Position numbers and translations under genes: made by a program
Notes under the pieces: generated by a model
Seen by the model: the letters and a program-made list of their open reading frames with translations, nothing else
The model's database searches: none
Told to the model about the DNA's origin: nothing
Shown here: positions 16,149 through 24,549 of the stretch, piece by piece
Position numbering within the stretch: the first letter of the stretch is position 1
How the letters are laid out: each line of letters begins with the position of its first letter
Origin: Burkholderiales bacterium UBA4615
GTDB lineage: Bacteria; Pseudomonadota; Gammaproteobacteria; Burkholderiales; Burkholderiaceae_E
NCBI GenBank assembly: GCA_002386465.1
Contig: DGIT01000052.1
Span: forward strand, 73,126 to 98,233
Direction: 5' to 3'
DNA: 25,108 nucleotides

Positions 16149-17048
16149 ATGACCGGCCAGGCTACGCCGAGTGCGCCCTCTAACCAAGCTGCACTGGCAG
16201 AGGCAATCGATTCGCTGCTCGCGTCCGTCGCTCGTTTGGCTGTTGCACGGGGCGTCGCGTACGCAGATATTGAAGAGCAATTGAAGTCGGCCATGGTCCA
16301 TGCGGCGACGCAAACCATGACCCATGTGCCCTTGCACCGTGCGGTCAGTCGGATCAGTGCTGCAACCGGAATCAATCGCCGCGAGGTGACCCGACTGAGC
16401 CAGCGGAATGAGCCTAAGCGTTCTGTGGTCCATCACTCCAGAGCTAGTGAAGTCATGGCAAGGTGGCTCACGATGCGGGCTTATCAGAACAAAGACGGGC
16501 AGCCACGCCCGCTTCCCAGGTTGGGTGCGCGGCGCAGTTTTGAGGCTTTGGTGGCGGGGGTTTCCCGCGATATACATTCGCGCAGTCTGCTCGACGAAAT
16601 GGTGCGCCTGAAGCTGATCGAGTATGACCCGACGACGGATGTCGTTAGCGTTTCGGCTGATGGAACCGTGCCGCATGGCGACGACGATCGCATGCTTGGT
16701 TTCTTGTCTGCCAACGTCAGCGATCACCTCAATGCAGCGATCGATAACGTGCTGCGGCGTCGCAGCCACTTCGAGCAGGCGATCTTTGCGGATGGCCTGT
16801 CCGACGCCTCAGTCGAGGAGGTGCGCCGCCTGATTGGCCCTAAGTGGGACAAATGGGTCCAGGAACTCGTTCCGGTGTTGCGGGACAGGGTCGATCGTGA
16901 TGCTGCGCTCGAACAGAGCCAGCAGCGTCGGATTCGGGTCGGGTTGTATGCGTTCGACGACGTTCCAGCAGAACCCCCGCAGCGGGATGGCCCCGCACAC
17001 CTGCCCTTGAGACTGGTTCGCCGCTCTCGGGCGAAGAACGCTGACTGA
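16149..17048 (+). CDS. DUF6502-like conserved hypothetical protein
   Basis: I take ATG at 16149 (299 residues, MTGQATPSAPSNQ); the frame is open to 16107, but the extra residues are Cys/His-rich and look non-coding. The product is hydrophilic and probably cytosolic. It starts with a helical part (LAVARGVAYADIEEQLKSAM) that could be a helix-turn-helix: LHRAVSRISAATGINRREVT is followed by RLSQRN. A region resembling a second winged-helix (SFEALVAGVSRDIHSRSLLD, then LKLIEYD) follows. This pattern recalls the DUF6502 family common in beta- and gammaproteobacteria, which has no assigned function. It is not an obvious T3SS gene and probably marks the edge of the locus. It has no hrp-box-like element. 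Confidence 0.6.
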   Translation: MTGQATPSAPSNQAALAEAIDSLLASVARLAVARGVAYADIEEQLKSAMVHAATQTMTHVPLHRAVSRISAATGINRREVTRLSQRNEPKRSVVHHSRASEVMARWLTMRAYQNKDGQPRPLPRLGARRSFEALVAGVSRDIHSRSLLDEMVRLKLIEYDPTTDVVSVSADGTVPHGDDDRMLGFLSANVSDHLNAAIDNVLRRRSHFEQAIFADGLSDASVEEVRRLIGPKWDKWVQELVPVLRDRVDRDAALEQSQQRRIRVGLYAFDDVPAEPPQRDGPAHLPLRLVRRSRAKNAD

Positions 17049-17125
17049 TTGGTCGGGCTTGGTAGGGCGCTCCGATCTACCGATCAACCGCTACGAGCAT
17101 GCTGTTATTGGGCAGACCTGACCAT

Positions 17126-18334
17126 TTATGCGCCGCTTGCGCCCGACTGCTCTCGGCCAGGGTGGCTCACGGGGTTCAGCCAATTGAAGACCAAAGGATT
17201 GAGCACGATTGACAGCACAGCGCCGGCAAGAATGAGGTCGCTGGCGCCGTGCGGGAACGTCTTCAGTGCAACGCCAATGCCTGCAAGGATGAAGGAAAAC
17301 TCCCCTATCTGCGCCAGAGACGCGCTCACGCACCGCGCAGTGACCGCCGTGTAGCCCAGCATTCTGACGATGCCATAGGCCACAAGGGATTTCCCTACAA
17401 CAATGATGGCCACGACGGCGAGCACGTGCAGCGGTTTGTCGACCAGAATCATGGGGTCGAACAGCATGCCAACCGAAACGAAAAAAAGCACCCCGAACAT
17501 GTCCTGGATAGGCAACGTCTCGGATTCGACGCGAGCCTTGAACTCAGACTCTCCGATCACCAGACCCGCGAAGAACGCTCCGAGTGCGAAAGACACGCCA
17601 AACAATGCCGCTGCACCGAATGCGACACCGATGGCCAGCGTCAAAACTGCCAGCGAAAAGAGTTCACGTTGTCCGGAGCGATCGGCAATTGCGAGTAACC
17701 ATGGGAAAAGCCTTTTGCCCATCAGCAGCATCAGTGCCACAAACAAAACGACCTTGCCGATCGTGGTGAGGAGCGTTGTCCAGATCGCTGTGGGTGCGCC
17801 CGACTGATCGGGTACGCTGAGCACAGCAGGCAGCATCACCAGTGCCAGGACCATGACCAGATCCTCGACAATGAGCCAACCAACTGCAATGCGCCCGATG
17901 TCGGTGTCCTGGAGTCCTTGTGATTCGAGCGCTCTGAGCAGCACCACGGTGCTGGCGACTGAAAGCGATAACCCAAACACGAGGCCAGCGGTCAAGGACC
18001 ATCCCCAATACAGGGATAGCAGAGCACCCATTAATGTGGCGAGCAGCATCTGCCCCAAGGCGCCGGGGATGGCGATGCGCCGCACCGCAAGCAAATCCTC
18101 CACCGAGCAATGCATGCCGACACCGAACATCAACAGCATCACGCCAATTTCGGCCAATTGAGGTGCGAGTTCGACATCCGCCACAAATCCAGGCGTAAAG
18201 GGCCCGACGACCACACCGGCAAGCAGGTAGCCCACCAAGGCGGGCAGTCGCAGGCGAGTGGCCAAGGCGCCGCCCGCAAAGGCGAATACAAGACTGACGG
18301 CAATGGTGGAAATCAGTGATGTGGCGTGTGGCAC
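17126..18334 (-). CDS. CPA2 cation:proton antiporter, YbaL/KefB-like, without RCK domain
   Basis: I choose GTG at 18334, preceded by AGGAG with six bases, because the protein then starts VPHATSLISTIAV, like YbaL. A TTG at 18349 would place the ribosome site inside the gene. The 402 residues contain about twelve hydrophobic segments. Conserved CPA2 blocks are GYLLAGVVVGPFTPGFV, EIGVMLLMFGVGMH, SVASTVVLLRALE, and GWLIVEDLVMVLALV with the acidic residue of the ion path. Family members exchange K+ or Na+ for protons across the inner membrane. E. coli YbaL (about 558 residues) continues with a C-terminal RCK/TrkA-N nucleotide-binding domain; here the protein ends shortly after the last membrane segment, so that gate is missing. 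It is convergent with the preceding gene. Confidence 0.88.
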   Translation of the reverse strand: MPHATSLISTIAVSLVFAFAGGALATRLRLPALVGYLLAGVVVGPFTPGFVADVELAPQLAEIGVMLLMFGVGMHCSVEDLLAVRRIAIPGALGQMLLATLMGALLSLYWGWSLTAGLVFGLSLSVASTVVLLRALESQGLQDTDIGRIAVGWLIVEDLVMVLALVMLPAVLSVPDQSGAPTAIWTTLLTTIGKVVLFVALMLLMGKRLFPWLLAIADRSGQRELFSLAVLTLAIGVAFGAAALFGVSFALGAFFAGLVIGESEFKARVESETLPIQDMFGVLFFVSVGMLFDPMILVDKPLHVLAVVAIIVVGKSLVAYGIVRMLGYTAVTARCVSASLAQIGEFSFILAGIGVALKTFPHGASDLILAGAVLSIVLNPLVFNWLNPVSHPGREQSGASGA

Positions 18335-18392
18335 GCATGTCTCCTGCAAACTAGCGCCGAGGATAACAGTACATTCGAGACGCTTCTAAAAA

Positions 18393-18409
18393 ATGTGCGT
18401 AACGCACAT
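18393..18409. promoter_or_regulatory. 17-bp palindrome ATGTGCG-TAA-CGCACAT, candidate operator
   Basis: A perfect inverted repeat with seven-base arms and a three-base centre lies in the divergent gap between the antiporter and the Bug-type gene. TATAAA follows directly (18411-18416), so the site could overlap a promoter. The form suits a dimeric repressor or activator such as an IclR- or GntR-type regulator. Which gene it controls is not clear. Confidence 0.45.
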
Positions 18410-18697
18410 CTATAAAGTGCCGCGAAAGATCATGCGAAGCGCACCGGTTCTATTGCGGCCGCCCCAGGATGTCGACTGTTGTGCTCTCTAAAGAGCAGGC
18501 CGTCACGCGTCTCGTTGGCCTGCCAGGGCAGGCGGAGCGACATTAGGGGCGCGGTGTCTGACCTGGCTATCGGGTAGTTAGCCCTGGTGAGCTTGATAAA
18601 CTGGCGCACGCGATTGACCTTGGGGCATGATGCCCCTGACGCGGGTCTTCACTGAAAAATCCGCGCATCCGAGGCCATTCTTCACGAGGAGACAACC
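18410..18697. other. non-coding leader region with several inverted repeats
   Basis: No convincing gene is seen. The stretch holds TGCTCT-CTAA-AGAGCA (18482-18497), GCCTGCC-AG-GGCAGGC (18518-18533) and the near-perfect GGGGCATGATGCCCC (18622-18636). GAGGAGA, the ribosome site for the next gene, lies at its end. These could be operators or RNA hairpins in a long 5' leader; no known riboswitch was recognised. Confidence 0.4.
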
Positions 18698-19669
18698 ATG
18701 CGGTTAGTGCATTCTTTCGTTGCCTGTCTTTTTTCGGCGCTGTCGATGTCAATGGCGAATCCCGCCGCAGCGCAGGCCACTGACTTTCCCAACAAACCCA
18801 TCCGATTGCTGGCGCCGTTTGCAGCCGGCAGTGGCGCTGACAGTTCGGCCCGCGCTCTGGCTGAACAGATGCAGCGCATTCTGGGCCAGCCGGTTATGGT
18901 GGAAAACAGGCCTGGCGCAAGCGGTGCGGTAGCTGCCATGGCGGTCAAGCAGGCGCCGGCTGATGGATACACCATTATGGTCGGCTCCAATTCGCCGATG
19001 TCGGTTAATCCAATCGTGATCAAAAATCTGGGCTATGACCCGCTGAAGGAATTCAAAGCGGTGCATGGCATTGGCCGCAGTCAGAACATCTGGTATGTAG
19101 CCAATGAGTCGCCAGTGCGCACGATATCCGATCTGGTGGCGCAGGCCCGTACGCGTGCGGTCAACGTGGGCACTTATTCAGCGGGCTATCAGCTTGCGAT
19201 GGAGTGGGTTGCGCTGACCTCCAAGACCAAGCTTACCTACGTGCCCTACAAAGGGCAGGCGCAAGTGTTCACGGATGTGATCGGTCGACAACTGGATGCA
19301 GGCCTGGGTGACCTGGGTGGTGCACTCTCTCTGGTTCAGTCTGGCAAGCTGCGGGCGATTGCCGTGTCGGGCGAAGCGCGGCACCCGGCGCTGCCTAATG
19401 TGCCGACTCTGCGGGAAACCTGGCCCGAGTACATCAACTACGCGTGGACCGCGTTCTGGGTGCGTACGGAAACGCCTGCCGATGTGCATGCCAAGCTCGT
19501 CTCGGCCACCAATCGGGCCATGAAGACACCCGAGCTCACCAAGTACTTCGAGTCGCAGGGCTCTGAGCCGATGTACACCTTCGGGCCTGTGGAGATGGGG
19601 CGCTATCAGGCAGAGGAATATCAGCGCTTCAAGGGCATTGCCGATACGGTGGGGATCAAGCCGGAATAG
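18698..19669 (+). CDS. Bug/TctC-family periplasmic solute-binding protein
   Basis: This 323-residue protein has a signal peptide (about 1-27, cleavage after AQA) and the classic family start DFPNKPIRLLAPFAAGSGAD. Further blocks are GQPVMVENRPGASG, ADGYTIMVGSNSP, NVGTYSAGYQLAMEW, YVPYKGQAQVFTDVIGRQLD, and GKLRAIAVSGEARHPALPNVPTL. Family members bind carboxylates or similar small ligands for tripartite tricarboxylate transporters or act as sensors. The gene is solitary, without TctA/TctB membrane genes nearby, which is common for the many Bug paralogues of Burkholderiales. The ligand cannot be read from the sequence. GAGGAGA precedes the ATG by about six bases. Confidence 0.93.
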   Translation: MRLVHSFVACLFSALSMSMANPAAAQATDFPNKPIRLLAPFAAGSGADSSARALAEQMQRILGQPVMVENRPGASGAVAAMAVKQAPADGYTIMVGSNSPMSVNPIVIKNLGYDPLKEFKAVHGIGRSQNIWYVANESPVRTISDLVAQARTRAVNVGTYSAGYQLAMEWVALTSKTKLTYVPYKGQAQVFTDVIGRQLDAGLGDLGGALSLVQSGKLRAIAVSGEARHPALPNVPTLRETWPEYINYAWTAFWVRTETPADVHAKLVSATNRAMKTPELTKYFESQGSEPMYTFGPVEMGRYQAEEYQRFKGIADTVGIKPE

Positions 19670-19679
19670 CCCCTCGTCT

Positions 19680-19701
19680 GAGCGCCGCGGGTGCGGCGCT
19701 C
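19680..19701 (+). terminator. hairpin after the Bug-type gene
   Basis: GAGCGCCGC and GCGGCGCTC form a nine-base GC-rich stem with a four-base loop, eleven bases after the stop codon. Only a weak T-rich stretch follows, so it may be a weak or bidirectional terminator between two convergent genes. Confidence 0.55.
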
Positions 19702-19728
19702 GGATGTTGCGTATTTCGTGATCAGTGA

Positions 19729-21423
19729 TCACGGCCCGACAAATTGTCCCTGCACCCAGCGTCCTTGCACGGCGACTGAACCGTCTGCCCGAAATTCGGT
19801 ACCTGTGCCGTCGCGGATGCCCTGATTGTATTCGCCAACGTATTTTCGTCCGTCTGCAAAGGTGTAGGCACCCCGGCCGTGCGCCTTGCCATTCAGGTAG
19901 CCGCCTGAGTATTGATCACCTGAAGGCGTGAGCCGACTGCCCACGCAGTCGGTCCAGGTGCCAGGATCGTAGTCGCCGGGGCATCGGGGTGAGGCTGCAG
20001 CGGCGAGCGGCGAGCGCTCTTCCCCTTGCGAAGGCATGGGCGCGGATGGTGCTGGTCTGGTGGGCAAAGCAGATGACAGCGCGTCACTCATGAGCCCCTT
20101 CGATGCCTTGGCGCTTTTTCCGGGCGACAGGGCTTCGGCAAGCGCCTGATCGGCTTCGCGCAGCCCTGCCATCAGTTTGTCCACTTCAGCGCGATGAGCG
20201 TCTGTGGCGTCATTCAGCGTCAACCGGCCATCCTTGAAGCGAAATTGCGCGCGCAGACCGGTTTCGCGCAGCGGTTTGAAACCCATGTCAAGCAGGGTCT
20301 GTCGCTGATCCGGGGTCATGCCCTTGATTACCATGGCGAGTTCGCCATCAGCGCGCAATTGCTTTTCAAGCGAAGGCACAGCGTTGTTCGACGCGGCCAT
20401 TTCAATGGACACGCGACCATCGAACGAACCGTCTTCCGAAGAGGCTGCAAACTTGGAGATGCCTGCCGACAGGCCTCGTGCGAGCAGTCGCGATACGGCT
20501 TGTTTCGCGGATTTTTGTTCGTCGTGTGTCAGGTTCCTGAATCCGCAGCTGGAGCGAAACAGGGTATTGAGGCGCTCTGCGCTTTCGAGGTCCATGCCCT
20601 TGACCGAGAGATCGAAGGCGATTTTGTTGAGCTCCTGTGCACCCCAGGACAGTTTCTTCGCGGAGTACGAGGCTGAGGAGTCAAGCCGGTCGCCTCGCTC
20701 GAGCGTCTCCGCGCGAAACTGCATGCCTTCTGCAGAGCCGGCGCTCAGGCTTGCTTTGTCCATGCTGACGGCATAGCTGCCAGTTCCCAGGTGACGATTG
20801 TTCAGATCGACGCGGATCGACACCCCACGCAGGTCGATGGCTTCGCCGTCCGAGCGCATGCCGAAGCGCTCAAGGTTCCATTCGAATTTGAAGGACTTGC
20901 TGCCCACTTCAAACGAGCCGCGCGATGGGGCGAGTTTCAGACCGGTGCGGCGGCGGGAGATTTCAGGCAATGAGACATCGCTGCTGATCTGCCCGCTGAG
21001 GCTGACCCGCCCCTCACCGGTCAACTTGGCATCGCTGCCGATCAGTGCGCGCAATTCCTGCGCCGCATCCCCTGCGGGGACGGCACTCCAGGAAAATCGC
21101 GACAGTCCGGAGGGCAAAGGCCAATGCGAGATGGTGTATTCAATTGTTGCCAGAGGCTCAGGATCATCGCCCGCTGCCAGATCATCTGAGCATTCATCGA
21201 TCAACGCGATTTCTGCCTTGCCCTTTGAGCTCAGCCATCCCGGCTCGTGCGACAACTTTGTCAGGCGCACACTGGAAGCGTCCGTGGCGGCAGTGGAACT
21301 CATTGCCTGTAGCGCAGCTTGCGCGCGTTTGCCGGTCCATGCGGCGGCACCAAGCCAGCCGAGCAGCAACACCGCAATTGTGCCCGTGGCAATTAGGCCT
21401 GAACGTGAAGTCGTCATGCTCAT
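19729..21423 (-). CDS. DUF945 (YdgA-like) protein with C-terminal MORN repeats
   Basis: This 564-residue protein starts with a short polar end and one membrane anchor (about 9-28). The following about 370 residues have the pattern of DUF945/YdgA: TGKRAQAALQAM, LSHEPGWLSSKGKAEI, SHWPLPSGLSRFSW, and later GMTPDQRQTLLDMGF. DUF945 proteins are periplasmic and of unclear role. A Lys/Ala/Pro-rich linker (about 420-480) leads to two full MORN units (about 505-525, YSGGYLNGKAHGRGAYTFADG, and 528-548) and a partial third. MORN repeats often bind membranes or partners. The fusion is unusual relative to E. coli YdgA, which ends before any MORN unit. No strong ribosome site is seen before the ATG at 21423; ATG at 21417 is an alternative. 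It is convergent with the Bug-type gene. Confidence 0.75.
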   Translation of the reverse strand: MSMTTSRSGLIATGTIAVLLLGWLGAAAWTGKRAQAALQAMSSTAATDASSVRLTKLSHEPGWLSSKGKAEIALIDECSDDLAAGDDPEPLATIEYTISHWPLPSGLSRFSWSAVPAGDAAQELRALIGSDAKLTGEGRVSLSGQISSDVSLPEISRRRTGLKLAPSRGSFEVGSKSFKFEWNLERFGMRSDGEAIDLRGVSIRVDLNNRHLGTGSYAVSMDKASLSAGSAEGMQFRAETLERGDRLDSSASYSAKKLSWGAQELNKIAFDLSVKGMDLESAERLNTLFRSSCGFRNLTHDEQKSAKQAVSRLLARGLSAGISKFAASSEDGSFDGRVSIEMAASNNAVPSLEKQLRADGELAMVIKGMTPDQRQTLLDMGFKPLRETGLRAQFRFKDGRLTLNDATDAHRAEVDKLMAGLREADQALAEALSPGKSAKASKGLMSDALSSALPTRPAPSAPMPSQGEERSPLAAAASPRCPGDYDPGTWTDCVGSRLTPSGDQYSGGYLNGKAHGRGAYTFADGRKYVGEYNQGIRDGTGTEFRADGSVAVQGRWVQGQFVGP

Positions 21424-21648
21424 TGGGATATGCGCCGCATGTGGGCTTGTAGTGATTCAGCGTGTCACATGATGCCTGACAGGCATACGCGTCGCTTGCT
21501 GCGCTGCTTGAACGGTTCCTACAGTGGTGCCGGTGGCTTGACGGACCCGAACACGAAGACGATATTCAAATTCAGCAACTTGCAGCCTGCTCGGTATTTC
21601 GGTGGCTAGGCGAGCCCAAACTTCACAGCGCATCAGCAGGAGACGGAT

Positions 21649-23271
21649 ATGACGCAGGCAACAACACATGGCATGGTGTGCGCGGCACAGCCGGAGGCCG
21701 CTGAGGCGGGAGCTGACGTACTAAGGACCGGTGGCAATGTTGTGGATGCAGCGATTGCTGCTGCGCTGGTGCAAACCGTGGTGGATCCGCAGATGTGCGG
21801 CATTGCCGGCATGGGCAATATGCAGATCTACATGCCTGGGCAGGGCATTCATACCAGCATCGATTTTCATGGCCGTGCGCCGCTGGCGGTCAAACCTGAC
21901 ATGTGGGCTGATCGCATACTGCATGAGGCTCAGGATGGCTGGGGTTTCATCCTGAAAGATCGGGTCAATGAAATTGGGTATCAGGCGGTGACAACGCCGA
22001 TGTCTTTGCGAGCCTTCGATACCGCGTTGCGCCGATTTGGCACACGGTCGCTGGCCGAGTTGATGGGGCCTGCGGTGGACTATGCGCGTCAGGGCGTCCT
22101 GATTCGCCCGCATGTGAGCGAGTTCTGGAATTTGCCGCCTAGTGCAGGGCGCGATGCAAACATCGGCATGGTGACTAAGTATCCCGCCACCAGAAAGATC
22201 TATGTCAAGCCTGATGGTCGTGTGCTCGCGGTGGGCGACATGTTGCGTAACCCCGATATGGCTTCGACACTCGAGCGTATTGCGGCGCACGGGGTAGACG
22301 ACTTTTATCGCGGAGCGCTAGCCAGGGAGATCGTCGCTGATATGACGGCGCACGATGGTCTGCTATCGCTGGCTGACCTTGAGCAGTGCGAAGTAGAAGA
22401 AAAAGCGCCGCTCTGGGGGACTTATCGAGGGCACCGCATTGCGACCAATCACCCGCCCGGTGGGGGTATTCAACTGATCGAGATGCTGAATATCCTCGAA
22501 CACTTCGATCTGAGAGGGATGGGGCACAACTCGCCCGAATACATTCGCGTGGTGTCGGAGGCGATGAAGATCGCAACCGCTGATAAAGACGCCAAAGTGG
22601 GCGATCCGCGCTTCTATGACGTCCCCGTCGTGGAGCTCATGTCGAAGTCTTACGCGGCGGCGATGGCGCAGCGTATTCGTTGCAGTGAGCACACCCATGT
22701 CCCACGGTTCAATTCGGGCGGCGCTGAAAGCAAACACACGACCCAGATTTGCGTTGTCGATGATCAGGGGAATGCCTTCACCATGACGCATACACTGGGT
22801 CAGCCCTCTGGTGTGGTGACTGACGGGCTTGGTTTCATGTACAACGGGGCCATGGCAGTGTTTGATCCGCGTCCAGGGCGTGCCGGCTCGTTGGCGCCGG
22901 GCAAGGCCAGATTCTCGGCGCTCTCGCCGACGATCGTTTTCAAGGATGATCGGCCATATCTGGTGCTGGGTGCGCCAGGGGCAACCTACATCACGATGGG
23001 TAATCTGCAGGTCATCCTGAATGTCCTGGAGTTCGGTATGAGCGCCGAGCAGGCGGTCTGCTCCCCTAGGTTTGCCGCCGTGTCGGACACCATCGAGTTG
23101 TCCAACAGAATTCTTCATTCGACGGAACGGGCGCTCCGCGGTCTGGGCTACGCGGTAAAGCGGCATGCCCAGAGCTACACCTTTGCCTGGGTGCATGCCA
23201 TTCGCCTGCAAGATGGCGTGCTCGATGGCGGGGCGGACCCTGCCACTGGAGGCCTTGCGATCGCCGTATGA
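21649..23271 (+). CDS. gamma-glutamyltransferase-family Ntn hydrolase
   Basis: This 540-residue protein has the GGT layout. The N-terminal part contains GGNVVDAAIAAALVQTVVDPQ and GIAGMGNMQIY. A ligand-binding block FHGRAPLA follows. The cleavage site lies at ESKHTTQICVVDDQGN, where T364 would become the N-terminal nucleophile after self-processing into large and small subunits. The small subunit contains GGAESKHTT, LGQPSGVVTDGLGFMYN and GAPGATYITMGNLQ. There is no signal peptide, so it is probably cytosolic, unlike periplasmic E. coli GGT. Relatives without signal peptide include acylases and HpxW-type oxamate amidohydrolases, so the substrate need not be glutathione. AGGAGA lies seven bases before the ATG. 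It is not clearly in an operon. Confidence 0.9.
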   Translation: MTQATTHGMVCAAQPEAAEAGADVLRTGGNVVDAAIAAALVQTVVDPQMCGIAGMGNMQIYMPGQGIHTSIDFHGRAPLAVKPDMWADRILHEAQDGWGFILKDRVNEIGYQAVTTPMSLRAFDTALRRFGTRSLAELMGPAVDYARQGVLIRPHVSEFWNLPPSAGRDANIGMVTKYPATRKIYVKPDGRVLAVGDMLRNPDMASTLERIAAHGVDDFYRGALAREIVADMTAHDGLLSLADLEQCEVEEKAPLWGTYRGHRIATNHPPGGGIQLIEMLNILEHFDLRGMGHNSPEYIRVVSEAMKIATADKDAKVGDPRFYDVPVVELMSKSYAAAMAQRIRCSEHTHVPRFNSGGAESKHTTQICVVDDQGNAFTMTHTLGQPSGVVTDGLGFMYNGAMAVFDPRPGRAGSLAPGKARFSALSPTIVFKDDRPYLVLGAPGATYITMGNLQVILNVLEFGMSAEQAVCSPRFAAVSDTIELSNRILHSTERALRGLGYAVKRHAQSYTFAWVHAIRLQDGVLDGGADPATGGLAIAV

Positions 23272-23272
23272 A

Positions 23273-23503
23273 GGGCTTGCGTGGCCCCACCAGAGCCCGC
23301 TCCAGTAGGTCGCTTTCGGTCGATGAGCCACGGCAGTGTTCGGCCCTTTCGGTGGCCAGCGTGTCGAACTCAGACAGGGCCGATTGCAGGTCCAGCGTGA
23401 GATAGGCGTCGAGCCCAAGCCTCAAAGCGGCTTCCAGCAACGGAATCGAATGCGCATCCTCGACCAGCAGGCCCGCGCGTAACTCGAGTCGCTCATCGAG
23501 CAT
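23273..23503 (-). pseudogene. possible small gene or gene remnant of unknown function
   Basis: The gap after the GGT-family gene holds a minus-strand frame, open from an in-frame stop at 23558-23560, that reads like protein: MLDERLELRAGLLVEDAHS, then PLLEAALRLGLDAYLTLDL. Beyond about 23273 it runs on into the GGT gene, where its translation becomes Arg/Pro-rich and implausible. The part outside is helical and of ordinary composition. No ribosome site or family match was recognised. It may be the start of a gene broken by a rearrangement, or chance. Confidence 0.25.
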
Positions 23504-23603
23504 TCCGTCGAAGACCGTGAAATGATCGCGTTGGCCTGCAAGCTCATGGGGTGATCCTCACGCGATTGAGAGCATTCGACAACAAACTTTTCCAGGACAA
23601 CGA

Positions 23604-24119
23604 ATGAAAGCTACTCTGATCATTAATGGCGCTAAAAAGTTCGAACTTGAATTGGGGTTCGAGGACTTTTCTCAGATTGTCTCGAATTTGCCTGATACGG
23701 CTGAACATTGTGACCTGTTCGATCTATTGTCGGAACACCCATCAATCGCCATCCGAGAACATGTCGCCATGAAAGACAATCTGGCGGAATCGACGGTCAA
23801 AAGCCTCGCTGCTGATCGAGACGTTTCGGTGATCAGGGCGTTGCTGAGTAGCTCAAAAGGTCGGGAATGCCTGAGTACTGCGCAGTTGCTGGAAATGATT
23901 TCCCGTGACGTCGAAGCCGCGGAAAATGTCGCGAATTATGTGGAGGCTTTTGATTCGGCTGATATCGATGAGCTTGCGGCAGCCCTTTTGAAACATGGTG
24001 ATGCTCGTGTAAGAAATTCGCTCGCAGGTAATTCAAATGCCCCAAAGAAAATCTTGAAAACACTGCTAAAAGACGCCGATCCAAACGTTCGTGCATCTGC
24101 ACAACGATCGCTGGATTGA
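23604..24119 (+). CDS. small HEAT/LRV-like repeat protein
   Basis: This 171-residue cytosolic protein begins with a short beta segment (MKATLIINGAKKFELEL) followed by helical repeats. Repeat-like units include HPSIAIREHVAMKDNLAESTV, then LAADRDVSVIRALLSSS, and at the end HGDARVRNSLAGNSNAPKKI followed by LKDADPNVRASAQRSL. The pattern of Asp-x-x-Val-Arg with a small residue run, then an Asn and Pro turn, is that of LRV or HEAT repeats, which mediate protein contacts. Base composition is lower in GC than in its neighbours by eye, which could hint at acquisition. AGGA precedes the ATG. Function is unknown. Confidence 0.6.
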   Translation: MKATLIINGAKKFELELGFEDFSQIVSNLPDTAEHCDLFDLLSEHPSIAIREHVAMKDNLAESTVKSLAADRDVSVIRALLSSSKGRECLSTAQLLEMISRDVEAAENVANYVEAFDSADIDELAAALLKHGDARVRNSLAGNSNAPKKILKTLLKDADPNVRASAQRSLD

Positions 24120-24185
24120 AGCGCAGATCGGTATCTTTGGTTATGGATGGGTTGCGCGTGTTGCGCCTTTGGAGCGCCTCGGGCC

Positions 24186-24335
24186 ATGAGTTCGCAGGCC
24201 TTGGGATCGGAGCGCGTTCGTGAAGGCTTGCAGGAAATTCTGCTGGGGCCGGCGCAGTTGTACGAGGTGCTGCGGGCTAGGGCAGTGCGCTGGTTCTGGC
24301 CGCTACTGCCGCTACTGCCGCGGCCGCCAATCTGA
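24186..24335 (+). pseudogene. short frame resembling a gene remnant
   Basis: The frame reads MSSQALGSERVREGLQEILL followed by GPAQLYEVLRARA, which has the look of a conserved helical protein end, and then turns into a low-complexity WPLLPLLPRPPI. It reminds me of the C-terminal end of type I restriction HsdR-like proteins, but this is a weak impression. No ribosome site is evident. The rest of 24120-24440 shows no gene. Confidence 0.2.
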
Positions 24336-24439
24336 ATCCCAAGATCCTGAGGATCGAAGTCGAGGTGGCCAGCCTTAAGACCGCACGCGCGTCAGACACT
24401 GAGGAAGTATGCTGCCCGGCGCTACCCACGACCTGAAAC

Positions 24440-24466
24440 GAAAAAGGCCTGCATCGCTGCAGGCCC
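24440..24466 (-). terminator. intrinsic terminator of tRNA-Asn
   Basis: GGCCTGCA and TGCAGGCC form an eight-base stem with a four-base loop. On the minus strand it is followed by a run of five T, immediately downstream of the tRNA. A T-run also follows on the plus strand, so it may work in both directions. Confidence 0.8.
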
Positions 24467-24473
24467 TCTTTTT

Positions 24474-24549
24474 TGGCTCCCCGACCTGGACTCGAACCAG
24501 GGACCTGCGGATTAACAGTCCGTCGCTCTACCGACTGAGCTATCAGGGA
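24474..24549 (-). tRNA. tRNA-Asn (anticodon GTT)
   Basis: The minus strand gives a 76-base cloverleaf: acceptor arm TCCCTGA pairing with TCGGGGA (one G-T pair), D arm AGCTCAGTCGGTAGAGC, anticodon loop with GTT in GGACTGTTAATCC, T arm with GGTTCGAGTCC, discriminator G and an encoded CCA. It is followed by an intrinsic terminator. No second copy of its 3' end, as an integrated island would leave, was noticed in the window. Confidence 0.97.

Noticed and set aside
24474..24549. tRNA-Asn as the integration site of the T3SS island
   Set aside because: No direct repeat of the tRNA 3' end and no integrase gene were seen, and several ordinary chromosomal genes separate it from the T3SS locus.
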